From positions 1 to 46,030 of the forward strand of contig DASWID010000012.1 in the NCBI GenBank assembly GCA_036397855.1: a DNA stretch of 46,030 nucleotides, in the 5' to 3' direction. Each line of letters begins with the position of its first letter. Positions within the stretch are counted from its first letter, which is position 1. The notes under the pieces were generated by a model, which was not told the DNA's origin, ran no database searches, and saw nothing but the letters and a program-made list of their open reading frames with translations. Positions 36,139-45,009 of this stretch are shown here, piece by piece. A program made the position numbers and the translations under genes. The DNA comes from Thermodesulfobacteriota bacterium. GTDB lineage: Bacteria > Desulfobacterota_D > UBA1144 > Nemesobacterales > CSP1-2.

Positions 36139-36732
36139 CTACAATTTACTCTTCAAATAAGATTCTACAAAAAGCAATCTATCATTTCCCCAGAACATCT
36201 TGTCCCCCAGAAAAATTGTTGGCGCACCGAAAGCACCTCTTCTAACGGCTTCGGCAGTTTCTATTCTGAGTTGATCCTTTATTTCCTGGTCATTAATTCT
36301 CTTTATAAATAGTTCATAGTCCATATCGAGCTCGGTTAAAGCTAGTTGCAATATCTCATCCTGGCTTATATCGTCATTCTGAATCCAGTAAAACTTGAAA
36401 AGTTTGTGCGTGTAATCCCGAACCCTTCCCTGTTCCTTCGCAACGAAAGCGCCTCGCATGGATTTCACGCTATTCACCGGGAACAGATCCGGGAAATTGA
36501 GCTCTACTCCATAATGGTTAGCCCAATCTTTTACATCTTGAATCATGTACCTCTTTTTGCTCGGCACCTCCAAAGGGGCACGGTTGCCGGTCTCCTTATA
36601 TACACCTCCTACCAAAAATGGCCTCCAATCGAGCTCGGCTCCATGTCTTGTGCATATCCCTTCAATTTTCGTTGAAGCAAGATAGCTATACGGACTTGAA
36701 AAATCATAATAAAATTCGACTTTCTTGCTCAT
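36139..36732 (-). CDS. HCCA isomerase / DsbA-fold family protein
   Basis: A 197-residue thioredoxin-fold protein of the 2-hydroxychromene-2-carboxylate isomerase (kappa-class GST-like) family. The N-terminal YYDFSSPYSYLAS places Ser13 where these glutathione-dependent isomerases have their catalytic Ser, and there is no CxxC, so it is not a disulfide oxidase. The C-terminal RRGAFGAPTIFLGDKMFWGNDRLLFVESYL is the family's cis-Pro region. I start it at ATG 36732 because GGAGG (36738-36742) precedes it; 20 upstream codons are open but unsupported. The actual substrate in a genome without visible naphthalene genes is unknown. Confidence 0.87.
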   Translation of the reverse strand: MSKKVEFYYDFSSPYSYLASTKIEGICTRHGAELDWRPFLVGGVYKETGNRAPLEVPSKKRYMIQDVKDWANHYGVELNFPDLFPVNSVKSMRGAFVAKEQGRVRDYTHKLFKFYWIQNDDISQDEILQLALTELDMDYELFIKRINDQEIKDQLRIETAEAVRRGAFGAPTIFLGDKMFWGNDRLLFVESYLKSKL

Positions 36733-36985
36733 CTTTTCCTCCGAAACAATGAATAAAGACAATCGAATAATTTTCCAGAAATTTTCATACATCCAAACTT
36801 TAGACTCAACGACCTAAACCTTGACCCTCTATGCAAGTGTGCTAAAATCAAAATACAATCATCAGATAAAATTGTAGCAAATCAAAATAAGCTAAAGAAG
36901 TATGACTTGCCAAATTCGCCTCTCTCTCATCGTCCAAACGCATTAAAGATAAAAGTTTTTTATGAAGATTCAAGGAAGATAAAAA

Positions 36986-38935
36986 ATGACAAAGGGATTC
37001 AATGGCCTTCGAGTTACCGCTTTTGAGAGCCGCAGGGCAAAAGAGATGGAAAAACTGATCCTATACCACGGAGGCATACCAGTTCTGGCACCCTCTATGA
37101 GGGAGGTTCCGTTATCTGAAGCAACGGAGGCATTAGAGTTTGCAAAGGGTCTATTTGAAGGGCAATTTGATATCATAATTTTCATGACCGGCGTTGGTAC
37201 TAGCACTCTATTCAAGGCTGTATCAGCAAAATATCAACAAAACAAACTTCTAGATGCACTCCGGAAAGTAAAAAAGGTGGCTCGTGGCCCCAAACCAGTT
37301 GCCGCATTACGCGAATTGGGACTTAGACCAGACCTTCTTGTACCCGAACCAAACACATGGCGCGATATTTTAATCACATTAGATAACGAGCTTCCCGTAA
37401 ATGGCAAAAGAGTAGCTGTCCAGGAATATGGTTTACCGAATACCGCGTTGTTATCAAGCTTGCAAGAGAGAGGCGCAATTGTTACTCCTGTACCTGTCTA
37501 TCGCTGGGCCCTGCCCGAAGACCTAACCCCTCTTCGCACAGCAATTCGTTCGATTGCGGATCAAGAAACTGATATATCCCTCTTTACAAGTTCTCAGCAG
37601 GTACACCATTTGATCAAGGTGGCGTCCGATGAAGGACTGGAAGAGCAGCTGAGAGAAGGTTTCAAAAACCTGGTCACAGGATCGATCGGACCTACGACAA
37701 CTCAGACTCTACATGAGGCAGGCTTGTCAGCGGACTATGAACCCAATAGTCCCAAGATGGGTAATCTAGTCCGAGAGATGGCAAGACGCGGTGGAGCCCT
37801 TTTGCGAAAGAAAAGGATTGCGCATTCAAACGATGTTAACACAAACAAATGGCACAGAATTGATATGATCTGGAATAAGGACAAGAGTTTCAACTCAAAG
37901 GAAGTTGCCAAAAACTCACCCTTTTTGAAAGCATGTCGGCTCGAGCACACGGATTATACGCCAATTTGGTTAATGAGACAGGCCGGGAGGTTTCTACGCG
38001 AATATAGGGAGCTCCGCGAGAAGGTTTCGTTTCTCGAACTTTGCAAGAAACCTGAATTAGCGGCAGAAGTAACTCTGATGGCCGTAGATCGTCTAGCTGT
38101 TGATGCCGCAATTATTTTTGCCGATATACTGCTCATCTTGGAACCGTTAGGGATAGAGCTAGAATTCTCCAGGGGAGATGGGCCACGAATTAGAAGACCC
38201 CTGAGATCAAGGAGGGCAGTCACTACGCTTAGGGAATTTAATGGCGACGAACTTAATTTTGTTTATGACGCTATCCGGATCACACGAAGTGCGCTCGATC
38301 CTGAGGTGCCATTGATAGGCTTTGCCGGTGCTCCTTTTACCGTCGCTTCATACATAATCGAGGGAGGTGGCTCGAGAAACTACGAAAACACCAAGGCAAT
38401 TATGCACGGTGATTCTTCCGCTTGGCATACTTTTATGAATAGATTAACCGATGCTACGGTTTCCTACCTCAATCATCAAATCTCAGCAGGGGCGGACGCA
38501 ATACAGATTTTTGATAGCTGGGTTGGTTGCCTTTCACCAGACGACTATAGAGAATATGTTCTACCTCATATGAATAGGTTGTTTCAAAATATTGCAAAAA
38601 ACACCCCAGTCATACATTTTGGTACAAATACAGCCGGACTTTTGGAACTGATGAAGGAGGCCGGTGGGAATGTCATTGGGCTCGACTGGCGAGTGAATCT
38701 TAAAGATGCCTGGGCACGAGTTGGCTATGATGTTGGAGTGCAAGGAAACCTAGACCCTGCAATCCTATTGACAAAGCCTGCGGAAATTCGGAGAAAAGCA
38801 TCAATGGTAATGGAGAAAGCCGAGAGAAGACCAGGACATATCTTCAACCTCGGACATGGTGTATTACCTAACACCCCTGTCGATAACGTCCTTGCACTAA
38901 TAGATTATGTGCATGATTTTGGGAGTAAAAGTTGA
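36986..38935 (+). CDS. hemDE: Fused uroporphyrinogen-III synthase / uroporphyrinogen decarboxylase
   Basis: A 649-residue bifunctional haem-pathway protein. Residues about 1-270 match HemD, which closes hydroxymethylbilane to uroporphyrinogen III: GLRVTAFESRRAKEMEKLI, FMTGVGTSTLF, FTSSQQVHHLI, GSIGPTTTQTL. After a hydrophilic linker (about 275-310), residues about 311-649 are HemE, which decarboxylates uroporphyrinogen III to coproporphyrinogen III: PIWLMRQAGRFLREYRELR with R331 and R335, and FADIL with catalytic-type D380, then GFAGAPFTVASYIIEGGGS. Both halves look complete. Fusion would channel the intermediate. hemH and hemY follow in the same direction, separated by repeat-containing spacers. 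Confidence 0.94.
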   Translation: MTKGFNGLRVTAFESRRAKEMEKLILYHGGIPVLAPSMREVPLSEATEALEFAKGLFEGQFDIIIFMTGVGTSTLFKAVSAKYQQNKLLDALRKVKKVARGPKPVAALRELGLRPDLLVPEPNTWRDILITLDNELPVNGKRVAVQEYGLPNTALLSSLQERGAIVTPVPVYRWALPEDLTPLRTAIRSIADQETDISLFTSSQQVHHLIKVASDEGLEEQLREGFKNLVTGSIGPTTTQTLHEAGLSADYEPNSPKMGNLVREMARRGGALLRKKRIAHSNDVNTNKWHRIDMIWNKDKSFNSKEVAKNSPFLKACRLEHTDYTPIWLMRQAGRFLREYRELREKVSFLELCKKPELAAEVTLMAVDRLAVDAAIIFADILLILEPLGIELEFSRGDGPRIRRPLRSRRAVTTLREFNGDELNFVYDAIRITRSALDPEVPLIGFAGAPFTVASYIIEGGGSRNYENTKAIMHGDSSAWHTFMNRLTDATVSYLNHQISAGADAIQIFDSWVGCLSPDDYREYVLPHMNRLFQNIAKNTPVIHFGTNTAGLLELMKEAGGNVIGLDWRVNLKDAWARVGYDVGVQGNLDPAILLTKPAEIRRKASMVMEKAERRPGHIFNLGHGVLPNTPVDNVLALIDYVHDFGSKS

Positions 38936-38994
38936 TGCGCCATCCTGCATCTTGCATCGTGCATCATGTATCTTGTATCGTACATCATGTATCA
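38934..38994. repeat. heptameric repeat, GCATCNT form
   Basis: Eight 7-mers follow the hemDE stop codon directly: GCATCCT, GCATCTT, GCATCGT, GCATCAT, GTATCTT, GTATCGT, ACATCAT, GTATC. The unit is the complement of GATGCAN. It occupies most of the 101-bp hemDE-hemH spacer. Confidence 0.8.
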
Positions 38995-39036
38995 AATTTA
39001 CGTCCTCAGTTGCCGATTAAAAAGCAGTGTCGATAA

Positions 39037-39969
39037 ATGTCAAACAGATATGATGCAATATTAATGATAGCGTTTGGCGGACCCGAAAAGACCGGCGACA
39101 TAAGACCATTCCTGTCTAAGGTCTCAAGCGGTCGACCTATTCCACCCGAGCGTTTAGACGAGGTAGCTCATCATTATGAGCTTATAGGGGGCAGATCGCC
39201 CCTGAATGAAATTACGTACCGGCAAGCCAGGGGGCTGGAAGCTCAGCTGAAAATTAACGGATATCCCTTACCGGTCTATGTTGGCATGAGAAACTGGTAT
39301 CCATTTTTGTCAGATACAGTCATCGAAATGTCAAAAGAAGGAATAAACAATGCTCTGGCCATAATAATGGCAGCCCATCAATCCGATGCGAGCTGGGAAA
39401 GGTATCAGCGAGATGTGGAGGAGGCCATTTCTACGACAGGTGTTGAATTGTCCGTAGATTACACAGAACCATTTTATGATCATCCTCTATTTATTGAAGA
39501 CTCAGCCGAGCGGATAGCCGAATGCCTTGAACAGATACCGTCCACTGACCGCGACGATACCGTTTTGATTTTTACAGCACACAGCATACCGACTCCCATG
39601 GCCGAAGCATCCCCATACGTAGAGCAACTTACCATTTCATGTCGACTGATATCGGAGAGGCTCGGTCATGAAAACTGGTTGCTTGCATATCAAAGCAGGA
39701 GCGGTCGTCCTACAGACCCCTGGCTCGAGCCCGATGTGTGTGATCTAATCAGAGCGCTTTCCAAAAAATCCACCGCTCATGTAATAATTCAACCAATCGG
39801 ATTTATATGTGATCACGTCGAAGTTCTCTATGATATCGGTATTGAAGCAGCAGAGGTTGCTGAGGAGGTCGGAATAAAAATGTTGAGGGCTAAAACGGTA
39901 AATGATGATCAGAAGTTTATTGAAGCATTAGCAGACGTTGTTAAAAGTCACATAAGACAGGAAGCATGA
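39037..39969 (+). CDS. hemH: Ferrochelatase (probably coproporphyrin type)
   Basis: A 310-residue chelatase inserting Fe into a porphyrin. LMIAFGGPEKTGDIRPFL is the N-terminal signature. The metal-site His182 (TAHSIP) and Glu262 (CDHVEVLYD) fall almost exactly where Bacillus CpfC has H183 and E264. There is no C-terminal [2Fe-2S] extension or TM tail, and the length is that of CpfC. Together with a downstream hemY and an upstream hemE, this fits the coproporphyrin-dependent pathway, where iron enters coproporphyrin III and HemQ finishes haem b. HemQ is not in the window, so the protoporphyrin route is not excluded. The stop codon lies inside a heptameric repeat. Confidence 0.93.
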   Translation: MSNRYDAILMIAFGGPEKTGDIRPFLSKVSSGRPIPPERLDEVAHHYELIGGRSPLNEITYRQARGLEAQLKINGYPLPVYVGMRNWYPFLSDTVIEMSKEGINNALAIIMAAHQSDASWERYQRDVEEAISTTGVELSVDYTEPFYDHPLFIEDSAERIAECLEQIPSTDRDDTVLIFTAHSIPTPMAEASPYVEQLTISCRLISERLGHENWLLAYQSRSGRPTDPWLEPDVCDLIRALSKKSTAHVIIQPIGFICDHVEVLYDIGIEAAEVAEEVGIKMLRAKTVNDDQKFIEALADVVKSHIRQEA

Positions 39970-39994
39970 TGCAGGATCCAGGATGCATGATCCG
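39964..39994. repeat. heptameric repeat over the hemH stop codon
   Basis: Units GCATGAT, GCAGGAT, CCAGGAT, GCATGAT. The hemH TGA (39967-39969) is inside the first unit, so the repeat supplies the end of the reading frame. Confidence 0.7.
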
Positions 39995-40075
39995 CCATGA
40001 ATCGTAGATCTTTTACTCGTATCGGTTTATTTCTAACAATATCTATTCATCTGTGGTTATATAACTTAACAAATA

Positions 40076-41497
40076 ATGCGAATAGTTATCATAGGTGGTG
40101 GTATAACAGGTCTGAGTGCCGCACATCGGCTAATGGAGTTGAGCTCTGAGAGTGAAACTCAGCTCGAAGTTCTTCTATTTGAAGGACGTAATAAGCTCGG
40201 CGGGGTTATATCTACCAAACACGCATATGATTTTTTAATCGAAGAAGGACCTGATTCATTCATAACTACTAAGCCATGGGCGTTGAACCTATGCAGGCGA
40301 TTGGGTTTAGGTCCAGAACTAATCCCTACAAATGAAGAAAACCGTCGTACATACGTTGTCAAACGGGGAAGACTTATATACGTGCCTGATGGATTTCTTA
40401 TGCTTGCTCCGACTCGCCTTTTATCGTTCTTAACATCTCCGTTATTTACATGGCGCGGGAAGCTACGAACAGCATTAGAGACAGTGCTGCCAAGTAGATC
40501 CAGCCAAAGTGATGAAAGCCTTGCATCGTTCGTTACCCGACGATTTGGGCGAGAGGTGCTCGATCTTGTTGCGCAACCATTAATAAGTGGGATTTACACC
40601 GCCGACCCCCAATCCCTGAGCCTTAAGGCCACTTTCCCGCAATTTCTTGAATTGGAACAGAAGCACGGAAGTGTAATAAGGGCTTTGATCAGAGAGAAAA
40701 ACAAAAGAAATACCTCTAAATCTGGTGAGAGCGGGGCCCGTTATAGTCTATTCTTATCGCTGAAAGATGGAATGGAATCTCTGATAGAAAAGTTGGGTTC
40801 CAGTCTGCCCGGGAAATCTTTAAAACTCGGGAAAACTGTTAAACGTTTAGAACTTTCAAACAGCGTGTGGACCCTAATGACTGAAGATGGCACTATGATA
40901 GATGCCGATGGTGTAATAATCGCGTTAGCCTCAAATAAGGCATACCATTTACTGGAAGGATTTGACAGTCGTCTTGCTAAGGAATTATCACAAATAAAAT
41001 ACGAATCCTCTGTCGTTATCAACCTCGCTTACAATCTTGACGACATATCCCATAATCTAAACGGTTTCGGATTTGTTGTGCCGACAGTTGAAAAGCGCCC
41101 TATTTTAGCATGCTCTTTTACCAGTTTAAAATTCACGGGAAGAGCACCAAGAGGCAAGGTTTTACTACGCTGTTTCATGGGAGGTGCAACTAATCCCGAA
41201 ATTTATGAAAGAGATGATAACTGGCTGATGAAAACAGCACATGAAGAGATGTGCGAATTACTCGGAGTAAGTGATAAACCCATCTTGAAGATGGTAAGTA
41301 GGTACTATCAATCAATGCCTCAATACTTTGTTGGGCATCTTGACCTCGTTTCCAAGATAAAAGAGCGAGTAAGCAAATATAAGTCCCTTGAGCTTGCCGG
41401 AAATGCGTACAGCGGGGTTGGCATACCGGACTGTATAAATTCCGGTGAAATGGCGGCGGAAAAAATATTTAACAATCTAAAAAATAAACACAGTTGA
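40076..41497 (+). CDS. hemY: Protoporphyrinogen/coproporphyrinogen oxidase (HemY/CgoX type)
   Basis: A 473-residue FAD flavoprotein oxidising porphyrinogen to porphyrin with oxygen. The N-terminal dinucleotide fold is RIVIIGGGITGLSAAHRL. FLIEEGPDSFITTKPWALNLCRRLGL is the conserved substrate-side segment, and the C-terminal LELAGNAYSGVGIPDCINSGEMAAEKI closes the FAD site. Length is normal. Being third in hemDE-hemH-hemY favours a coproporphyrinogen oxidase role as in Gram-positive bacteria, but activity on protoporphyrinogen is possible. No Shine-Dalgarno is seen before ATG 40076. Confidence 0.94.
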   Translation: MRIVIIGGGITGLSAAHRLMELSSESETQLEVLLFEGRNKLGGVISTKHAYDFLIEEGPDSFITTKPWALNLCRRLGLGPELIPTNEENRRTYVVKRGRLIYVPDGFLMLAPTRLLSFLTSPLFTWRGKLRTALETVLPSRSSQSDESLASFVTRRFGREVLDLVAQPLISGIYTADPQSLSLKATFPQFLELEQKHGSVIRALIREKNKRNTSKSGESGARYSLFLSLKDGMESLIEKLGSSLPGKSLKLGKTVKRLELSNSVWTLMTEDGTMIDADGVIIALASNKAYHLLEGFDSRLAKELSQIKYESSVVINLAYNLDDISHNLNGFGFVVPTVEKRPILACSFTSLKFTGRAPRGKVLLRCFMGGATNPEIYERDDNWLMKTAHEEMCELLGVSDKPILKMVSRYYQSMPQYFVGHLDLVSKIKERVSKYKSLELAGNAYSGVGIPDCINSGEMAAEKIFNNLKNKHS

Positions 41498-41552
41498 GCG
41501 TAGGCCATTCGAAAAAATCAGTAATCCATTACTAGTTGCAGAGTTCAAGATT

Positions 41553-41585
41553 TGTAGGAGAGACGCAAAATTTTGCGTCTCTACA
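41553..41585. terminator. TGTAG-headed perfect palindrome between convergent genes
   Basis: TGTAG/CTACA borders a 22-bp perfect inverted repeat, half-site GAGACGCAAAA (41560-41581). It lies between the ends of hemY and the DUF4126 gene, where a bidirectional terminator would act. It is also a member of the TGTAG stem-loop family, so terminator use is inferred from position. Confidence 0.55.
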
Positions 41586-41631
41586 TATTTGCTGATGTCA
41601 ACGATACATAATCGAAAGATTTTAAATATGA

Positions 41632-42204
41632 CTATGTATTAAACGCCTTTTCTCTGAACAGCCTTCTATACAATTTGACGAACGCAAACCATATTATTCC
41701 GATTACTGAAATAAACGCCACCACAGGCAAAGAAATTGCTATAACCGACATGGCTACCGATCCGCCAGCTTCAGCAGTTGAAACGATAGGATTAGCAAAT
41801 CCGCCTGTTGCAGCGGTTGAAGCCAGTCTAGTTATGCTAGTCAAACCCTGAACCATACCGGCAATTCCTCCACCAACTATAACTGCAAGAGACCATCTGA
41901 GTAACGGGCTCATTTCCGAAACTGCCGAGGCCATCACGATCGTACCCGCGATTGTTGCCGCAGGAACCGCAAGCGTATCAAGGAGGTTATCGATGATAGG
42001 AATATGATATGAAAATATTTCAACCATCGAAGCAATCCCAAATGCTGCAAGAGCCGGATAAGTGCCAATCCATTCAAGGCCAGGGGCCAAGATTAGATGC
42101 CCAGAAAGTGAAGCAACACTTACTATCATCAGTGGAATGAAGACTCTAAACCCACATGCAGCGCTGAGACCAATACCTAAAAAAATGCTAAGTAATGTTT
42201 CCAT
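41632..42204 (-). CDS. DUF4126 family membrane protein
   Basis: A 190-residue protein with about five hydrophobic segments rich in Gly/Ala: LGIGLSAACGFRVFIPLMIVSVASL at the start, then AFGIASMVEIFSYHIPIIDNLLDTLAVPAATIAGTIV, which is the recognisable DUF4126 core. No enzymatic motif. The family is widespread in bacteria with no established function. It ends convergently with hemY and is not clearly linked to neighbours. ATG with AGGAGG upstream. Confidence 0.85.
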   Translation of the reverse strand: METLLSIFLGIGLSAACGFRVFIPLMIVSVASLSGHLILAPGLEWIGTYPALAAFGIASMVEIFSYHIPIIDNLLDTLAVPAATIAGTIVMASAVSEMSPLLRWSLAVIVGGGIAGMVQGLTSITRLASTAATGGFANPIVSTAEAGGSVAMSVIAISLPVVAFISVIGIIWFAFVKLYRRLFREKAFNT

Positions 42205-42492
42205 GGCTTTAGCCCTCCTGCTATAGTAATTATATAAACAGTGTTTTCGAGATCAAGAAAGAACTAGATTTAGCATGCTAGATTGCCAGACCAAATAAAA
42301 CTCTTCATTGATACTTACTAGGCTTAAGTAAATGCTTATTTGAAAAGATTTGATACTAATAAATGTTTGGATATTATATTAGAAACTCCAATATTCAAAG
42401 TCAGAAATTAAACAATAAGGATGCGAATAAAAATATCTTCAAATAAAACGTTTGGTTATAATTCAAAACATTCCAACGGAGGTAAGTAATCA
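42205..42492. other. divergent intergenic region
   Basis: A 288-bp AT-rich gap between the DUF4126 gene and the SDR gene, which read apart. It presumably carries both promoters, but no sure elements are visible except the GGAGGT ribosome site (42479-42484) of the SDR gene. Confidence 0.45.
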
Positions 42493-43266
42493 ATGAAGCA
42501 TAAGGACAAGGTAGCACTTATCACAGGTGGAAGCCTGGGATTGGGGAAGGCAGCGGCAATTCTGTTCGCGAGAGAGGGAGCAAAAGTTGTAATTACGGGT
42601 CGCACTGAAAAAACCTTAAAAGAAGCCGTAGGAGAAGCGAAAAAAGAAGGGTTGGAAATTGATTATTTTGTTAGCGATGTATCTAAAGAAAAGGACTGCA
42701 AGGCCGCAGTCGATTATACTTTAGAAAAACACAAGCGCATAGATATTCTATTCAACAATGCAGGCGTCCTGTATATTTACAACACCCATGAAACACCGAC
42801 AGACAAATGGGAAGAGACTTTTGATGTCAACGTAAAAGGCACTTATTTTATGTCAAAATATGTGATTCCCAGGATGTTAGAAAATGGTGGTGGTTGCATA
42901 GTCAACAACTCTTCTATACTAGGATTGAAAGCTATTCCTGGTGCGGCCGCGTACAACGCCAGCAAAGGAGCCATAACGCAGCTCACAAGGAGCATGGCTC
43001 TAGAGTACGCGGAAAAAGGAATCCGTGTCAATTGTATATGTCCCGGCACAATATGGACTCCGATGGTCGAAGGATTTTTCGCTGCCGTGCCCGATCAAAA
43101 CGCGCTTAAGGGGTATTTGGAATCACTCCAACCCCTTGCCAAACATTTAGGGCGCTTTGGCACACCCGAAGAAATTGCTCATGCTGTTTCATTTCTCTGT
43201 GACGACAATGTTAAGTATATGACTGGCTCTATGCTTTCAGTTGACGCTGGATGGATCGCTGGTTAA
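42493..43266 (+). CDS. Short-chain dehydrogenase/reductase
   Basis: A 257-residue classical SDR oxidoreductase. The cofactor motif TGGSLGLGKA is at 11-20, NNAG at 88-91, catalytic Ser at 140/141 (VNNSSILG), Tyr154 and Lys158 (YNASKGA), and the C-terminal CDDNVKYMTGSMLSVDAGW is typical of FabG-like and sugar/steroid dehydrogenases. Arg37 after the second strand (VVITGRTEK) suggests NADPH preference. GGAGGT precedes the ATG. Substrate cannot be inferred; no neighbours of related pathway. Confidence 0.93.
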   Translation: MKHKDKVALITGGSLGLGKAAAILFAREGAKVVITGRTEKTLKEAVGEAKKEGLEIDYFVSDVSKEKDCKAAVDYTLEKHKRIDILFNNAGVLYIYNTHETPTDKWEETFDVNVKGTYFMSKYVIPRMLENGGGCIVNNSSILGLKAIPGAAAYNASKGAITQLTRSMALEYAEKGIRVNCICPGTIWTPMVEGFFAAVPDQNALKGYLESLQPLAKHLGRFGTPEEIAHAVSFLCDDNVKYMTGSMLSVDAGWIAG

Positions 43267-43399
43267 CCGCTCTAATCCGGGATGAAAATTTTACATCGCA
43301 GTGAATTATCGCTGAAATAAGTGTAGAATTTGATTTAAATTGATGGTATAAATATGTCTGACATTTTTAAAGTCTAAATCATCTTAAAGGAGGGTGAGG

Positions 43400-43738
43400 A
43401 TGAAAATTAGGTTAACCATCGTTTCCGCCTTGATTTTCGCAATCGGCTTCTACGGTCTTAGCTCCTTTGGAATGGAATACAGTCAAACGGCATCACAAAA
43501 GCACTTCACTTCAATTATAATGAGTCTTCCCGGTGTTATTAGCGCAGACTGGGATTCTCCAATATCATTATGGGTGAAAACTTCCTCAAAGGCGGTTGGG
43601 TCGCCGCCAAACCCGCAAAAGGCAAAACAGTTAGCTGACATACTCGCTGACAGGGGAAGAACGGCACTCAGGCAACCATTTTGCGTTCACATTTACCAGA
43701 AAAAAGAAAGCGAACTGGCCAGCTCTTGCGTTTATTAA
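43400..43738 (+). CDS. Small secreted protein of unknown function
   Basis: A 112-residue protein. I start at ATG 43400 (MKIRLTIVSALIF) because AAGGAGGG lies 6 bases upstream; a GTG two codons earlier is open. The first 22-25 residues are a Sec-type signal peptide. The mature part has a conserved-looking MSLPGVISADWDSPISLWVKTSS segment and ends in two Cys (CVHIYQKKE...SSCVY), possibly a disulfide. No known domain recognised. It lies 19 bp upstream of the OmpA-like gene and is probably cotranscribed, so an envelope function is likely. Confidence 0.7.
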   Translation: MKIRLTIVSALIFAIGFYGLSSFGMEYSQTASQKHFTSIIMSLPGVISADWDSPISLWVKTSSKAVGSPPNPQKAKQLADILADRGRTALRQPFCVHIYQKKESELASSCVY

Positions 43739-43757
43739 ACTACTATAATCATAGAGA

Positions 43758-44777
43758 ATGAGTTTAATAATAAAAGAAAAGACAAGATTTCTACTTTATA
43801 TATTCGCTCCGGTCCTTTTTCTATCATGCGTAGGTGAAACACCCGTAGGACCTGCGCCGGAGGCTGGATATTATGAAAATGAACCAATCGTTTTCAATGG
43901 CAGCTATGATGAAGTATGGTCTGCGACTATTGCCGCTCTAGAAGCGCTCGATTGGCGAATTCAAAATCAAGATAAGCTCAATGGGAATATACAATTTGAG
44001 ACATCATATGTTTATAGTCCCAAATTCGGTGAAAGGGATAGAATATATCTTGAACCCGCCAATGACCAGATTAAAGATTCCAAGGTCATGTCTTATCTAA
44101 GACAAATATCATACTTCGAAAAAATAACCCCTCCGCCAGCCCCACCCAATCCAAAATTCGTAAAGGAAAAATTGCGTGTTGATGTCAAAAGCATTTCCCC
44201 CTCGGAGACTGAGGTAAAGGTAAATTATAAAATCATGCCATACTTTGATTATAAGATCGGATACCTTGGTACTGTTAGATCTAGGGGCTACCTGGAAAAA
44301 ATGGTATTGAATGATATAAATGAAACTCTGATGAAAAAACAGATGCTCGCTCAGGAAATGCCTGAAGCTCCTCCACCTCCATCTTCACTCGAAATAGGAT
44401 TGGAATTAAGGGACATATTCTTCGATTTTGACAAATCTGATATTAGACCAGACGCCACACCAGTTCTTGAAGAAAATGCCAAGGCACTCAGGGAGAACCC
44501 AGGTTTCACCTTACTGATTGAGGGGTATGCTGACATAAGAGGTACGGCTCAATACAACCTTGCACTAGCATTGAGGAGAGCTAATGCAGCAAAAAATTTT
44601 CTGATTGGGCTGGGTATAGATCCGGTTAGAATTGTAGCGGTGAGCAAGGGTGCCACAGCGAGATTTGCTCCGGGGACTACTGAGGAAGCATATCAGTTGA
44701 ATAGAAGAGATCAATTCATATCAATAAAACCGGGTACTGGCACGGGGGCATTGACTACTTATCGCACAAATGAATGA
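43758..44777 (+). CDS. OmpA-family protein, putative lipoprotein with BamC-like N-terminal domain
   Basis: A 339-residue envelope protein. The signal sequence ends in a lipobox-like FLSC (Cys24), suggesting a lipid anchor, although Phe at -3 is unusual. Residues about 45-195 (YDEVWSATIAALEALDWRIQNQD...) resemble the BamC/NlpB-type fold that starts with 'vW..l..al...g' motifs. A Pro-rich linker APPPPSS leads to the OmpA C-terminal domain (about 215-325): IFFDFDKSDIRPDATPVLEENAKAL and GYADIRGTAQYNLALALRRANAAK, with the Asp/Arg pair that binds diaminopimelate of peptidoglycan. So it probably bridges outer membrane and wall, like Pal. The BamC-like call is tentative. Confidence 0.82.
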   Translation: MSLIIKEKTRFLLYIFAPVLFLSCVGETPVGPAPEAGYYENEPIVFNGSYDEVWSATIAALEALDWRIQNQDKLNGNIQFETSYVYSPKFGERDRIYLEPANDQIKDSKVMSYLRQISYFEKITPPPAPPNPKFVKEKLRVDVKSISPSETEVKVNYKIMPYFDYKIGYLGTVRSRGYLEKMVLNDINETLMKKQMLAQEMPEAPPPPSSLEIGLELRDIFFDFDKSDIRPDATPVLEENAKALRENPGFTLLIEGYADIRGTAQYNLALALRRANAAKNFLIGLGIDPVRIVAVSKGATARFAPGTTEEAYQLNRRDQFISIKPGTGTGALTTYRTNE

Positions 44778-45009
44778 GAGTAAATCCTTATCAAGTTAAA
44801 TCTTATTGTTCTTATAGAGTTATACACTTCTTCACCACTTGCACTTAAACTAGGTGTGCTAAAGTGAAAACATTGCTTCCAGTCCTTCAATTCCGTTATT
44901 CACCCTTTACTATCTTATATTCAAGTTAGCGCCATCAAAACAAAAGTTTGCCAATACCAGAAATTCTAAACATGTACTACAACATCTCGGTTTATCGGAG
45001 CGAATAGAA
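44778..45009. other. intergenic region
   Basis: A 232-bp AT-rich gap between the OmpA-like gene and the last gene. No RNA gene, hairpin with T-run or ORF is evident. Confidence 0.4.
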
